Source: Clostridium sp. 12(A)
Lineage (GTDB): Bacteria > Bacillota > Clostridia > Lachnospirales > Lachnospiraceae
Length of the DNA stretch: 64,000 nt
NCBI GenBank assembly: GCA_000526575.1
Contig: JAGI01000002.1
Coordinates: 434,001-498,000, forward strand
Reading direction: 5' to 3'
The position numbers and the translations under genes are program-made. Shown piece by piece: positions 18,302-27,068 of the stretch (within the stretch, counting starts at the first letter, position 1; each line of letters starts with the position of its first letter). The notes beneath the pieces were generated by a model, which ran no database searches, was not told the DNA's origin, and saw only the letters and a list, made by a program, of their open reading frames with translations.

Positions 18302-18353
18302 AAAACCTTCAAGCAGTTGATGAGCAGTCAGCTGACTTGAAGGTTTTATTTTT
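18302..18353. terminator. Terminator after rubredoxin, possibly bidirectional
   Basis: AAAACCTTCAAG (18302-18313) pairs with CTTGAAGGTTTT (18336-18347), followed by ATTTTTTG. The convergent subtilase gene ends just beyond it. Confidence 0.88.
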
Positions 18354-18361
18354 TGTATTAA

Positions 18362-20035
18362 TTAGGGGGCTAAAAGCCGTTCAAACAGACGATTTACCTC
18401 TACCTGACCGTATCCCCAGATATTATTGGGATATGAGTAGGCAGGATTGCGGACCGCTCCGCTTATCATAAGACGATTGGCATCATTTCCGGTCATTCTT
18501 AAATAATTTCCTCTTACAATAGCCCATTCAAAGACCATGGCAAGAATTCCTGCAGCATGGGCAGCAGCAGCGCCTGTACCTGTGGCTGTGCCGTATAGAT
18601 TTCCTGGTACAGCACATGTAAGCTGATACCCTGGTGCTGCAATATCTGGCTTGATCTGGCCGGTTCTTGTATAACCTCTGCTGGAGGTAGGAAGAATGCT
18701 ATCGTTATTTTGATTATAGGCAGTGACCGCCAAGGTGTGTCTTGTATTTCCAGGCGAAGTAATGGTCGTATCCGGGTTAGAGTTTAAGAAAAAGGTTCCG
18801 TTTGATATAAGGTCTCCGGCAGGGAGCCAGGAATGAAACGAAAAGGGCTCATTATCAGTTGCCTGAATGCGTAGATACCAGATGCCGGGAAGAGGGTTAC
18901 TGAAACGAAGTAGAATCATTTGATCTCCGGTTTTTTCTTCAAAGATCGTGTTATTTACATAGATTGCAGTTTGGTTGAATATGAAGGTAAATCTCCTGCA
19001 TTGGTTCAACGTGGGAAAAATGGGCTGTGTGGATTCGCGGTTTGGAGAAGATATATCAATGGTAAGCCTGGCTGGAGAAAAGGACCAGATTTCCATGGAG
19101 AACATGGTGTCATTCTCTCCGATTCTAAGTTCCACATCATTATAGAACGGAGGAGCGGCAGTGGAATTAAAATAATGCCTCTGATCATTTCCTTCATTCC
19201 CAGCAGATACAGAGACACCAGTGCCTGGAAGAAGTGTAAGGTGGTCCAGATAATCACTGATTGGCCCTCTGCCTGTATGCCCTCCCTGGCTGCTGCCCAT
19301 GGCAATGCATATGACAACGGGGCGATTGTAGCGAGCCGCAACAGTTACAGCATAGCGAGTGCCAAGAATAAGATCAGACTCCTGATAACATTTCTTATCC
19401 TGAGGCACAAAGAAGATAGTTTTTAGGCTTTCCTTCGCTTCCTTAAGCTTTATGATAATATATTCCGCCTGCGGAGCAACTCCCCTAAAGTCCTGCTCTT
19501 CATCAGGGCTTCCAGCCAGAATGCTTGCGATCGCTGTTCCATGCCCATTGGTATCTGTTGTTGGAACAATGGAAAGAGGATCTTCTGAACTTAAGGCAGT
19601 ATTAATCACTTCTCTGCTATATTCAGATCCAAAAGTAAATTCTTCAGGAATGGTGCCGGTCTGTATGGTCTGATCCCAGATGGAAACAATTCGTGTGGTT
19701 CCATCGCTGTTTCTAAATGCTTTGTGCCTGTAATCAATGCCCGTATCAATAACGGCCACTAACACTCCGCTTCCAAAAAGAGCAAGGTCAGGATTGTTCT
19801 GAACTGTAGTAACACCGGATTTTTCAAGGCTGACCGTGGAAGTTTGGGTATACAAAGCCGGGAAACTGCTGGATGAATGCCGTCCTAAATCACAGGGGTT
19901 TGGGGTTCCAATGGGAATATGGAGCAGCGAGTTTTGACGGTTCAAATATGTAATGTTGTCACCCGTATCATAAGTGGGAGCCAGAGCTGTAGTGATCATT
20001 AAGTCGTAGTAACCATTATCTAGAATTTTGGACAA
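18362..20035 (-). CDS. Subtilisin-like (S8) protein lacking the catalytic serine: probable pseudoprotease
   Basis: A 557-residue protein of the clostridial S8 family related to the germination proteins CspA/B/C. I take TTG at 20035 (start SKILDNGYYDL, preceded by GCAGGGGGG). The catalytic Asp (AVIDTGIDY, residue 97) and His (NGHGTAIAS, residue 165) and the oxyanion Asn region (SAGNEGN) are intact. The serine motif, normally GTSxAxxHxAG, reads GTGAAAAHAAG: the codon at 18572-18574 is GGC on the minus strand, giving Gly at residue 488. It has no signal peptide or membrane segment. It could be a pseudoenzyme sensor like CspC, or a recently inactivated protease; one base change (AGC to GGC) would explain it. 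Confidence 0.85.
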   Translation of the reverse strand: MSKILDNGYYDLMITTALAPTYDTGDNITYLNRQNSLLHIPIGTPNPCDLGRHSSSSFPALYTQTSTVSLEKSGVTTVQNNPDLALFGSGVLVAVIDTGIDYRHKAFRNSDGTTRIVSIWDQTIQTGTIPEEFTFGSEYSREVINTALSSEDPLSIVPTTDTNGHGTAIASILAGSPDEEQDFRGVAPQAEYIIIKLKEAKESLKTIFFVPQDKKCYQESDLILGTRYAVTVAARYNRPVVICIAMGSSQGGHTGRGPISDYLDHLTLLPGTGVSVSAGNEGNDQRHYFNSTAAPPFYNDVELRIGENDTMFSMEIWSFSPARLTIDISSPNRESTQPIFPTLNQCRRFTFIFNQTAIYVNNTIFEEKTGDQMILLRFSNPLPGIWYLRIQATDNEPFSFHSWLPAGDLISNGTFFLNSNPDTTITSPGNTRHTLAVTAYNQNNDSILPTSSRGYTRTGQIKPDIAAPGYQLTCAVPGNLYGTATGTGAAAAHAAGILAMVFEWAIVRGNYLRMTGNDANRLMISGAVRNPAYSYPNNIWGYGQVEVNRLFERLLAP

Positions 20036-20125
20036 AATCAACCCCCCTGCCAATTTAGCAAAGTATATGCTATATATTATGCAGAGGGGCCTAGATTATG
20101 AGTTTTGGTTGTCTGTTTATGGTGC

Positions 20126-21043
20126 TTAAGCAGCTGGTCCTGCAGGTACGCTTGCGGGTGCTCCCTCAACTGGAGGTACTTGTGCAGCTTCTGTCGTTGG
20201 GGTAAAGGTTGACTTACCGGCTTTCTTTAAATATTCTATAATTCCCTTGGCATCTGCTTCTCCAAGGGCTTTATAAGACTCTTCCGTGGAGAGATACAAG
20301 GTCAAATCGCTGGTGTGATTAATAAATCCGTGCTCAATGATAAATCCTCTGATGCCATACATCTGGGAGTAACGAGGAATTGCATAGTAATCCGCCAGGC
20401 TTCCGTCCGGAAACATGGTTCCATTTTGAGAATCTCTAAGGATCAGACCTCTGTTATGAAGCCCTATAGAGCTGAGCTGTCCTAAAATGGTATTGGCGGC
20501 TTCCTGGGACTGAAGGGCAAGTTCGTTGTTGAAGCGGCCTGTTTTAGGTGCCATGGAGCTTACTCCATAGGCATTTTTAGTTACTCCATTGCCCGGAGCT
20601 GAATCCACATGCTGACTGACAAAGAGATCCGCATGGACAGAAGCCGCAAATGCAGCTCTTTGCTCTAACGGAACGGTTTTCTCCACGCTATCCTTTGTTA
20701 AATAGACTGCATAGTCCGTATTCTCTTCTAAGTATTTTTTTGTATAGGTAGAAATTTTCATATTGATTTCATCTTCGTAATACTTGGTTCCGTTATATTC
20801 AAAATTGCAACCGGAATAATGTCCGTCAACTTTGCCGTGGCCTGGATCTAAAACTACCACCAGCTTCGATGAACGGTTAGCGCCTGGCCCGATTTCCGGT
20901 CCGCTTATTTTTGTTATTGGAGGAGCAAACGCTGGCCCTGTTTCTTCTTCCGCATATGCGGTAGTAATGGCGGCAGTGGAAATAATAGTTGCCAGTAATA
21001 AGGCACTGGCAGAGGCCGTTAATACGTTTTTAAAATTGATCAT
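20126..21043 (-). CDS. Secreted N-acetylmuramoyl-L-alanine amidase (Amidase_3)
   Basis: Cell-wall hydrolase that cuts the bond between muramic acid and the stem peptide. It has 305 residues: a signal peptide to about residue 31 (TTAYA before EEE), a short linker, then an Amidase_3 domain at about 60-270 with zinc ligands His (LDPGHG), Glu (YYEDEINMK) and His (SQHVDSAPG), and the catalytic Glu (FIIEHGFIN). The C-terminus is a Pro/Ala-rich tail without wall-binding repeats. Transcribed away from dus. Confidence 0.93.
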   Translation of the reverse strand: MINFKNVLTASASALLLATIISTAAITTAYAEEETGPAFAPPITKISGPEIGPGANRSSKLVVVLDPGHGKVDGHYSGCNFEYNGTKYYEDEINMKISTYTKKYLEENTDYAVYLTKDSVEKTVPLEQRAAFAASVHADLFVSQHVDSAPGNGVTKNAYGVSSMAPKTGRFNNELALQSQEAANTILGQLSSIGLHNRGLILRDSQNGTMFPDGSLADYYAIPRYSQMYGIRGFIIEHGFINHTSDLTLYLSTEESYKALGEADAKGIIEYLKKAGKSTFTPTTEAAQVPPVEGAPASVPAGPAA

Positions 21044-21184
21044 GACAGATCCTCCCGAATATTAGCATTTTATCTCATATTATAGCACTACTGGAAAGAA
21101 TTTGTAAATGGCCTTCTTTGATTTCTTTCCCTGTTATGATAAAATGGAATCGTTGAAAAAAAGCAGGAGAGAGAGGCTTATAAA

Positions 21185-22132
21185 ATGAAATATTATTTCG
21201 CACCTATGGAGGGGATTACCGGTTATATTTACCGGAATGCCCACCGTAAGTATTTTAAGGACATAGATGTATATTTTACCCCTTTTATCGTGCCGACCCA
21301 GCACCGGGTGTTCTCTTCCAGAGAGAAAAATGATTTTCTGCCGGAGCACAATCAGGGTCTGGAAGTCATTCCTCAGATTCTAACGAATAAGTGGGAAGAC
21401 TTTGTATGGGCAGCAGGAGAACTGAAACAGTACGGCTACCAGGAGGTTAATTTAAACTTAGGCTGTCCGTCTGCAACGGTTGTGTCAAAAGGCAAAGGCT
21501 CCGGTTTTCTTGGTGAGCCGGATAAACTGGATCATTTTCTGGAAGAGATTTTTGCAGCTCTTGATATAAAAATTTCCATCAAAACAAGAATTGGAAAAGA
21601 CCATCCCGATGAGTTTTCTCATTTAATGGAAATCTTTAATAAATATCCCTTAAGCGAGCTGATTATTCATCCCAGAGTCCAAAAAGATTTTTATAGAAAT
21701 GAGCCGAACCTCTTAGTATTTAAAGAAGCTCTCATTTCCAGTAAAAATCCCCTTTGTTATAATGGCAATTTATCTGAGACCAGAGAATATGAAACGTTTA
21801 TCAGGGACTTCCCTTCCATTGACCGGGTCATGATGGGAAGAGGATTGATTGTGAATCCTGGACTGGTAGGAGACTTTAAACGTGGGGACAAGCCAGATAA
21901 AAAACAATTAAAGGCCTTCCATGATGAGGTGTTGTCCGGGTATGTAGAAATCATTTCCGGGGATAGAAATGTCCTGTTTAAAATGAAGGAGCTTTGGGCC
22001 TATATGATACAGATTTTTTTAGAAGGGGATAAGCATGCTAAAAAGATCCGTAAGTCCCAGAACCTGCTGGATTATAAAAATGCAGTAGAATCCCTGTTTG
22101 AAGAATTGGAATTAAAATGGAACATTTTGTGA
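21185..22132 (+). CDS. tRNA-dihydrouridine synthase family protein
   Basis: A 315-residue FMN-dependent TIM-barrel enzyme expected to reduce uridines in tRNA. FAPMEGITGYIYRNA forms the first FMN-binding loop, NLNLGCPSATVVSKGKGSGFL carries the catalytic Cys, and IIHPRVQKDFY and VMMGRGLIVNP complete the flavin site. It belongs to a smaller clostridial subgroup rather than classical DusB. No ribosome site as strong as its neighbours (AGGAGAGAGAG). Confidence 0.9.
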   Translation: MKYYFAPMEGITGYIYRNAHRKYFKDIDVYFTPFIVPTQHRVFSSREKNDFLPEHNQGLEVIPQILTNKWEDFVWAAGELKQYGYQEVNLNLGCPSATVVSKGKGSGFLGEPDKLDHFLEEIFAALDIKISIKTRIGKDHPDEFSHLMEIFNKYPLSELIIHPRVQKDFYRNEPNLLVFKEALISSKNPLCYNGNLSETREYETFIRDFPSIDRVMMGRGLIVNPGLVGDFKRGDKPDKKQLKAFHDEVLSGYVEIISGDRNVLFKMKELWAYMIQIFLEGDKHAKKIRKSQNLLDYKNAVESLFEELELKWNIL

Positions 22133-22140
22133 TTGGATAG

Positions 22141-22169
22141 TTGAATTAAACTATATCTTGTGGTATATT
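22141..22169 (+). promoter_or_regulatory. nrd promoter with an NrdR-box-like site in the spacer
   Basis: TTGAAT (22141-22146), 17-base spacer, TATATT (22164-22169). The spacer is AAACTATATCTTGTGG (22148-22163), close to the NrdR box acaCwAtATaTwGtgt. This suggests repression by NrdR when dNTPs or ATP are sufficient. A second, usually paired box is only weakly visible around 22178-22193. Confidence 0.6.
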
Positions 22170-22235
22170 CTTATAGTACATCTGATAACAGTTATTGGTA
22201 TTAATTTATATATGACAGAATGGCGGGAATGATCT

Positions 22236-24494
22236 ATGGATATAAGAGACAAAAACAAAGAGCTTTTACAATTATTTCAAGATGCGCCGGAGCTTTTAGC
22301 AGTGCTAAAGGGCATCGAGGAAAAGTGGCAGGACCCATCCTATGGCCTTGTTCATTTATATGATAAATTTATGGCATTTTATAAAGGGGAGGAAACCATT
22401 TCTGACCGGTTTAAAGTGCTTATTCAGGCAGCCGTGGAGCTGACCACACAGGAAGCACCCGACTGGGAATACATTAGTGCCAGGCTATTAATGCTACAAT
22501 TCGAGCTGGGTCTGAAAAAAGAGCTGAAGCTGCAGAAGATTGAAAGCTTCTACCAGAAGATATGTGTTCTAACAAAGGAAGAGCTTTACGGGGATTATAT
22601 ACTAAAACATTACTCGAAGGAAGAAATTGACCGCTATGAGGCGTACATAGATCCGTCAAGAAATCATTGCCTTAATTACTCTGGGCTGGAGCTTCTGCTT
22701 AGCCGGTATGTAATCAGAAGCCGCCAGAATGTTCCCATGGAAACGCCCCAGGAGATGTTTATGGGCATTGCCATGCATCTGGCTATGGAAGAGAAGAGTG
22801 ACCGGGAGGCTTGGGTAAAACGCTTTTACGATATGCTCAGCTCTTTAAAAGTGACCATGGCAACTCCAACACTATCCAACGCCAGAAAGCCTTATCATCA
22901 GCTTTCCTCCTGTTTTATTGACACAGTACCGGACAGCCTTGACGGAATATACCGGAGTATAGACAGCTTTGCTAAAGTAAGTAAATTTGGAGGTGGCATG
23001 GGCCTTTATTTCGGTAAGGTTCGTGCGGCAGGAAGTACCATTCGTGGGTTTAAGGGAGCAGCAGGCGGGGTGATTCGCTGGATCAAGCTTGCCAATGACA
23101 CTGCGGTAGCGGTAGATCAGTTAGGGGTACGTCAGGGAGCGGTAGCCGTATATCTGGATGCCTGGCATAAAGATCTGCCGGAGTTTCTGGCCATCAGGAC
23201 CAACAATGGAGATGACCGTATGAAGGCCCATGATGTTTTTCCAGCTGTCTGCTATCCCAATCTCTTCTGGAAGATGGCAAAGGAGAATATAGAAGGGGAC
23301 TGGCATCTTATGTGCCCCCACGAGATTCTATCTGTAAAGGGCTGGTCACTGGAGGACTCCTATGGCGCTCTTTGGGAGGAACGGTACTTGGACTGTATAA
23401 GTGACAGCCGCATTCAGAAACGGGTCATTCCTATCAAAGATATAATCCGCCTTATATTGAAAAGTGCGGTAGAGACAGGAACTCCATTTGCCTTTAACCG
23501 GGATATTGTAAATGAAGCCAATCCAAATGGACACAGCGGAATCATTTATTGCAGCAACCTCTGTACGGAAATTGCTCAAAATATGAGTGGAGTAGAAGAA
23601 ATTGAGCAGCGCTACGAGACCATCAACGGAGAAACGGTAGTGGTTACGGTTACAAAACCTGGAGATTTTGTGGTATGTAACCTGGCCAGCCTCTCCCTTG
23701 GTAATATTGATCTAAGTGACCCGCAAGAGCTGACTCAGCTTACCAGAAGTGCAGTGAGAGCCCTTGACAATGTCATTGATTTAAATTTCTTTCCAGTGCC
23801 TTATGCAAAGCTTAACAATCTTCGTTATCGTCCCATTGGCCTTGGGGTAAGCGGATATCACCACATGCTGGCAAAGAATCAGATTGCATGGGAGTCAGAA
23901 GACCATCTTAAGTTTGCAGACCGCATTTTTGAGACCATTAATTTTGCTGCGATTGAAGCCAGCAGTGATTTTGCGGCGGAGAAGGGCAGCTATGAAGGGT
24001 TTGATGGCAGTGACTGGCAGACAGGAGCCTATTTTTCCAAACGCCGCTATGATTCACCAGAATGGGAACGCCTGCGTAAAAAGGTTGCTTCCTCTGGTAT
24101 GAGAAATGGCTGGTTAATGGCGATTGCGCCCACCAGCAGTACCAGCATGATCGCCGGTACGACAGCAGGCCTTGATCCTGTTATGAGCCGTTACTATCTG
24201 GAAGAAAAGAAACATGGACTTGTTCCCCGTGTGGCCCCTGACTTGACACCTGAAACATTTTGGAGATATAAAAATGCCCACTTAATCGATCAGAAATGGT
24301 CCATTCGGGCCGCTGGTGTCCGTCAGAGGCATGTGGACCAGGCCCAAAGCATGAATCTTTACATTACCAACGATTACACCCTGCGCCAGGTGTTAAATCT
24401 TTACATTCTGGCCTGGGAATCCGGGGTAAAGACCATCTATTATGTAAGATCCAAGAGTCTGGAAGTAGAGGAATGTGAAGCCTGCTCCAGTTAA
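22236..24494 (+). CDS. Ribonucleoside-diphosphate reductase, alpha subunit (class I)
   Basis: Catalytic subunit reducing ribonucleoside diphosphates to deoxy forms. It has 752 residues. Active-site Cys are in HQLSSCFIDT and SNLCTEIAQN (with the neighbouring Asn and Glu), GGGMGLYFG and the finger loop are present, and PTSSTSMIAGTT lies late in the barrel. The C-terminus ends ECEACSS, giving the mobile Cys pair reduced by thioredoxin. The N-terminal 100 residues include an ATP-cone-like segment only weakly; allosteric activity control is uncertain. It is followed 52 bases later by the beta subunit. Confidence 0.95.
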   Translation: MDIRDKNKELLQLFQDAPELLAVLKGIEEKWQDPSYGLVHLYDKFMAFYKGEETISDRFKVLIQAAVELTTQEAPDWEYISARLLMLQFELGLKKELKLQKIESFYQKICVLTKEELYGDYILKHYSKEEIDRYEAYIDPSRNHCLNYSGLELLLSRYVIRSRQNVPMETPQEMFMGIAMHLAMEEKSDREAWVKRFYDMLSSLKVTMATPTLSNARKPYHQLSSCFIDTVPDSLDGIYRSIDSFAKVSKFGGGMGLYFGKVRAAGSTIRGFKGAAGGVIRWIKLANDTAVAVDQLGVRQGAVAVYLDAWHKDLPEFLAIRTNNGDDRMKAHDVFPAVCYPNLFWKMAKENIEGDWHLMCPHEILSVKGWSLEDSYGALWEERYLDCISDSRIQKRVIPIKDIIRLILKSAVETGTPFAFNRDIVNEANPNGHSGIIYCSNLCTEIAQNMSGVEEIEQRYETINGETVVVTVTKPGDFVVCNLASLSLGNIDLSDPQELTQLTRSAVRALDNVIDLNFFPVPYAKLNNLRYRPIGLGVSGYHHMLAKNQIAWESEDHLKFADRIFETINFAAIEASSDFAAEKGSYEGFDGSDWQTGAYFSKRRYDSPEWERLRKKVASSGMRNGWLMAIAPTSSTSMIAGTTAGLDPVMSRYYLEEKKHGLVPRVAPDLTPETFWRYKNAHLIDQKWSIRAAGVRQRHVDQAQSMNLYITNDYTLRQVLNLYILAWESGVKTIYYVRSKSLEVEECEACSS

Positions 24495-24546
24495 TGTATC
24501 AATCTAAGCAGACAAAGAAAAAGGAAAAGGAGTTGGTAAAACCTTT

Positions 24547-25590
24547 ATGGAACAATTAAAGAAACGACCTTTGTTTAATCCGGACGGTGATATTGATGTA
24601 AGGAACCGCCGAATGATTAACGGCAATACCACAAATCTCAATGATTTTAACAATATGAAATACTCCTGGGTAAGTGACTGGTACCGACAGGCCATGAATA
24701 ATTTCTGGATACCCGAAGAAATCAATTTAGGCAGAGATACCAAGGACTATCCCCTGCTTAGTAAGTCAGAGCGGAGAGCTTACGATAAGATATTGTCATT
24801 TCTGGTGTTTTTAGACAGCATACAGACGGCGAATCTACCGGCCATCGGAGAGTATGTGACTGCAAATGAAATCAACCTCTGCCTATCCATTCAGACCTTT
24901 CAGGAGGCGGTTCACAGTCAAAGCTACAGCTACATGCTTGATACCATCTGTGAGCCACAGACAAGAAATGAAGTGTTATACCAGTGGAAAAGCGATCCCT
25001 ATCTGCTGAAACGCAATACTTTTATCGGGAATCTTTATAACGAATTTCAAAATGACAAAAGTCCTTTTGCTTTTTTAAAGGTAGTGATTGCCAATTTTAT
25101 ACTGGAGGGAATCTATTTCTACAGCGGTTTCATGTTCTTTTATAATTTAGGAAGAAATCAAAAGATGACAGGCTCTTCTCAGGAAATCCGTTATATCAAC
25201 CGGGATGAGAATACTCATTTGTGGCTGTTTCGCAGTATGATACTGGAACTGAAAAAAGAAGAACCCCAGCTTTTTACCAAGGAATGTGTGGAAATCTACC
25301 GAAACATGATTCGTGAGGGCTGCGAGCAGGAAATCGAATGGGGTTGTTATGCCATTGGAGATGAGGTGCCTGGCCTGACATCTCAGATGATTACGGATTA
25401 TATCAAGTATCTTGGGAATTTACGATGCCATAGCCTCGGCTGGGACCCCGTATATGAAGGCCATGAAAGAGAGCCGGAAAGCATGTCCTGGGTCAGCCAG
25501 TACAGCAACGCCAATCTGATTAAAACAGACTTCTTCGAAGCCAGAAGTACCGCATACGCAAAGAGCAGTGCGCTCATCGATGACTTATAA
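24547..25590 (+). CDS. Ribonucleoside-diphosphate reductase, beta subunit (class I)
   Basis: Radical-generating di-metal subunit, 347 residues. Metal ligands are visible in order: Asp in LVFLDSIQ, Glu and His in TFQEAVHSQSYSYM (with the likely radical Tyr next to it), Glu in LEGIYFYSGF, and Glu/His in RDENTHLWLF. The ribosome site AAAGGAG is upstream, and it shares the NrdR-like promoter with the alpha subunit. The metal (iron or manganese) cannot be read from sequence; no nrdI is beside it. Confidence 0.95.
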   Translation: MEQLKKRPLFNPDGDIDVRNRRMINGNTTNLNDFNNMKYSWVSDWYRQAMNNFWIPEEINLGRDTKDYPLLSKSERRAYDKILSFLVFLDSIQTANLPAIGEYVTANEINLCLSIQTFQEAVHSQSYSYMLDTICEPQTRNEVLYQWKSDPYLLKRNTFIGNLYNEFQNDKSPFAFLKVVIANFILEGIYFYSGFMFFYNLGRNQKMTGSSQEIRYINRDENTHLWLFRSMILELKKEEPQLFTKECVEIYRNMIREGCEQEIEWGCYAIGDEVPGLTSQMITDYIKYLGNLRCHSLGWDPVYEGHEREPESMSWVSQYSNANLIKTDFFEARSTAYAKSSALIDDL

Positions 25591-25621
25591 CAGGAGATTG
25601 AATCCAGCAAAAGTACTGACC

Positions 25622-25650
25622 TTGACAAACATTTTTTTTCGTGATAATAT
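25622..25650 (+). promoter_or_regulatory. tmRNA promoter
   Basis: TTGACA (25622-25627), 17-base spacer, TAATAT (25645-25650), close to the sigma-A consensus. Confidence 0.75.
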
Positions 25651-25678
25651 GATAATACTCTGTAGAGAGTACCAGTCA

Positions 25679-26017
25679 GGGGCAGTACTGGTTTCGACAG
25701 GGGCTATGCAGCTGGTGAAGCTATCCGTATGCGATGCGTCAAATGGCAAACCTAAATATAAACGCTAACAATAATAAATTAGCTTTAGCAGCGTAAGCTG
25801 CTTGTCGGCCTTAAGGCACTCACACTTTAAGATCCCGGCATCGACTATGTGAGAAACGACGTGTACAAAGCTTTGAGTACACGGACGTATTATGAAGCTA
25901 CTGAAGCTGTAAGGGTGTCAGTTCCCGTGCAGCGGAGGGAATGTCAATAGACTGACTATGATAGTAGAAGAACAGGGAATTGGTTTTTGGACACGGGTTC
26001 AACTCCCGTCTGCTCCA
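25679..26017 (+). ncRNA. ssrA: Transfer-messenger RNA (tmRNA)
   Basis: Rescues stalled ribosomes by acting as both tRNA and mRNA. GGGGCAG at 25679-25685 pairs with CTGCTCC at 26010-26016 to form the acceptor stem. TACTGGTTTCGAC near the 5' end and GGTTCAACTCCCG (T arm) near the 3' end are tmRNA hallmarks. The tag frame at 25746-25796 encodes ANLNINANNNKLALAA and stop, ending in the usual ALAA degradation signal. After the discriminator A the DNA reads CTA, so the CCA tail is probably added after transcription. Confidence 0.95.
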
Positions 26018-26022
26018 CTAAA

Positions 26023-26051
26023 AAAAGTCTAGTATATGCTAGGCTTTTTTA
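26023..26051 (+). terminator. tmRNA terminator
   Basis: AAGTCTAG pairs with CTAGGCTT (one G-U pair) around a TATATG loop, followed by TTTTT. Confidence 0.85.
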
Positions 26052-26194
26052 TTTTCGTGTTGTATCATTTGAAAATGCTCCTATTTCCAGGGGCTCTTTT
26101 TTTATTAGTTGAAACAATTTACCAAATAGAGCATAATAAGACTTATAAGTGTCACGTGATATCACACGGGAAATTTATTATTAGGGGGCGTACG

Positions 26195-26833
26195 ATGAAA
26201 AAGTACCTTTTAACAATGGCACTGACTCTAGGTGTTATTTGTATCACAGGCTGTTCAAAAGATGGCAAGGTATCACAAATTATAGCTGAATCCATGGGCG
26301 AAGCTACGTTTTACGAGGAAGATAAGAGAGTCACATTTACTTTGAGAAGTTTTCCATATGACATGGAATACAAGAAGTATACTCTTCCGTATTTATCATG
26401 TGAACTGTATCAGGAAAAATCAGATGATAATGATACTTATACACCTTACGTAATTGCTAAGGTTAATATTAGTGAAATGGATGATGAAGCCTTACTTGGG
26501 TTTGATGAAGATTTATTTGTTTATGGAAAAATATCAAATGACAAAAATCAATTGAATAAGGATTTATCAAAAATTTGTAAAATTGATCACGATGGATATC
26601 GATATTATGTATTCTCCAAGGCATCTTCTACGTCTGATGGTTATAAATATGATTTTACGGAATCCAGTTTTAGTTTAACTTTTTTTATTTTACAAGGCGA
26701 AGAATATAGAGCTTTACAGTTTGACTATCAGGGTTATACAAGTTCAACGGTCAAAGATTTGAACGAGATCGATAATGACATCCGGCATGAAATCAAACAA
26801 AAGCAATTAGAAGCTGCAAAACCTAAGATATAA
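26195..26833 (+). CDS. Putative lipoprotein of unknown function
   Basis: A 212-residue exported protein. The N-terminus is a lipoprotein signal peptide (MKKYLLTMALTLGVICITGC), with the lipid-anchored Cys at residue 20. The mature part is rich in Asp, Tyr and Lys, with no recognised domain. I chose ATG 26195 after a TTAGGGGGCG ribosome site; the upstream 53 codons of open frame run through the tmRNA terminator. First gene of the AT-rich block after ssrA. Confidence 0.7.
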   Translation: MKKYLLTMALTLGVICITGCSKDGKVSQIIAESMGEATFYEEDKRVTFTLRSFPYDMEYKKYTLPYLSCELYQEKSDDNDTYTPYVIAKVNISEMDDEALLGFDEDLFVYGKISNDKNQLNKDLSKICKIDHDGYRYYVFSKASSTSDGYKYDFTESSFSLTFFILQGEEYRALQFDYQGYTSSTVKDLNEIDNDIRHEIKQKQLEAAKPKI

Positions 26834-26865
26834 AAATTAACCTATTACTGGTTCTAGAACACAAC

Positions 26866-26894
26866 TTGACAAAGCCCTTATTAATCGATACAAT
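26866..26894 (+). promoter_or_regulatory. Consensus promoter before a very small ORF
   Basis: TTGACA (26866-26871), 17-base spacer, TACAAT (26889-26894). Confidence 0.65.
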
Positions 26895-26915
26895 GGGGGC
26901 GTGGGAGGTGGCGGA

Positions 26916-26984
26916 ATGATACAATTCTTATGTTCAAGAAGTATTGAACATCATAAAAATTCCATCTCTGTTTTTGATAAATAA
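26916..26984 (+). CDS. Possible 22-residue small protein or leader peptide
   Basis: ATG at 26916 lies five bases after GGGAGGTG and 22 bases after a consensus -10 element, so transcription and translation signals are strong. The frame encodes 22 residues (starting MIQFLCSRSIEHH, ending VFDK). It has no membrane helix and I recognise no family. It sits 84 bases before the Rid gene and could be a leader, a small regulatory protein, or the remnant 5' end of a lost gene. Confidence 0.35.
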   Translation: MIQFLCSRSIEHHKNSISVFDK

Positions 26985-27068
26985 ATTTCTATCAACGGAT
27001 AATTATATAGTATGTGCAATATATAATGGTAGAAATTATTTTATCCCTAAACAGAAAGGATTATTAAA

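Noticed and set aside
26036-26194. 53-codon N-terminal extension of the lipoprotein
   Set aside because: It overlaps the tmRNA terminator and lacks a ribosome site; the lipoprotein signal begins at 26195.
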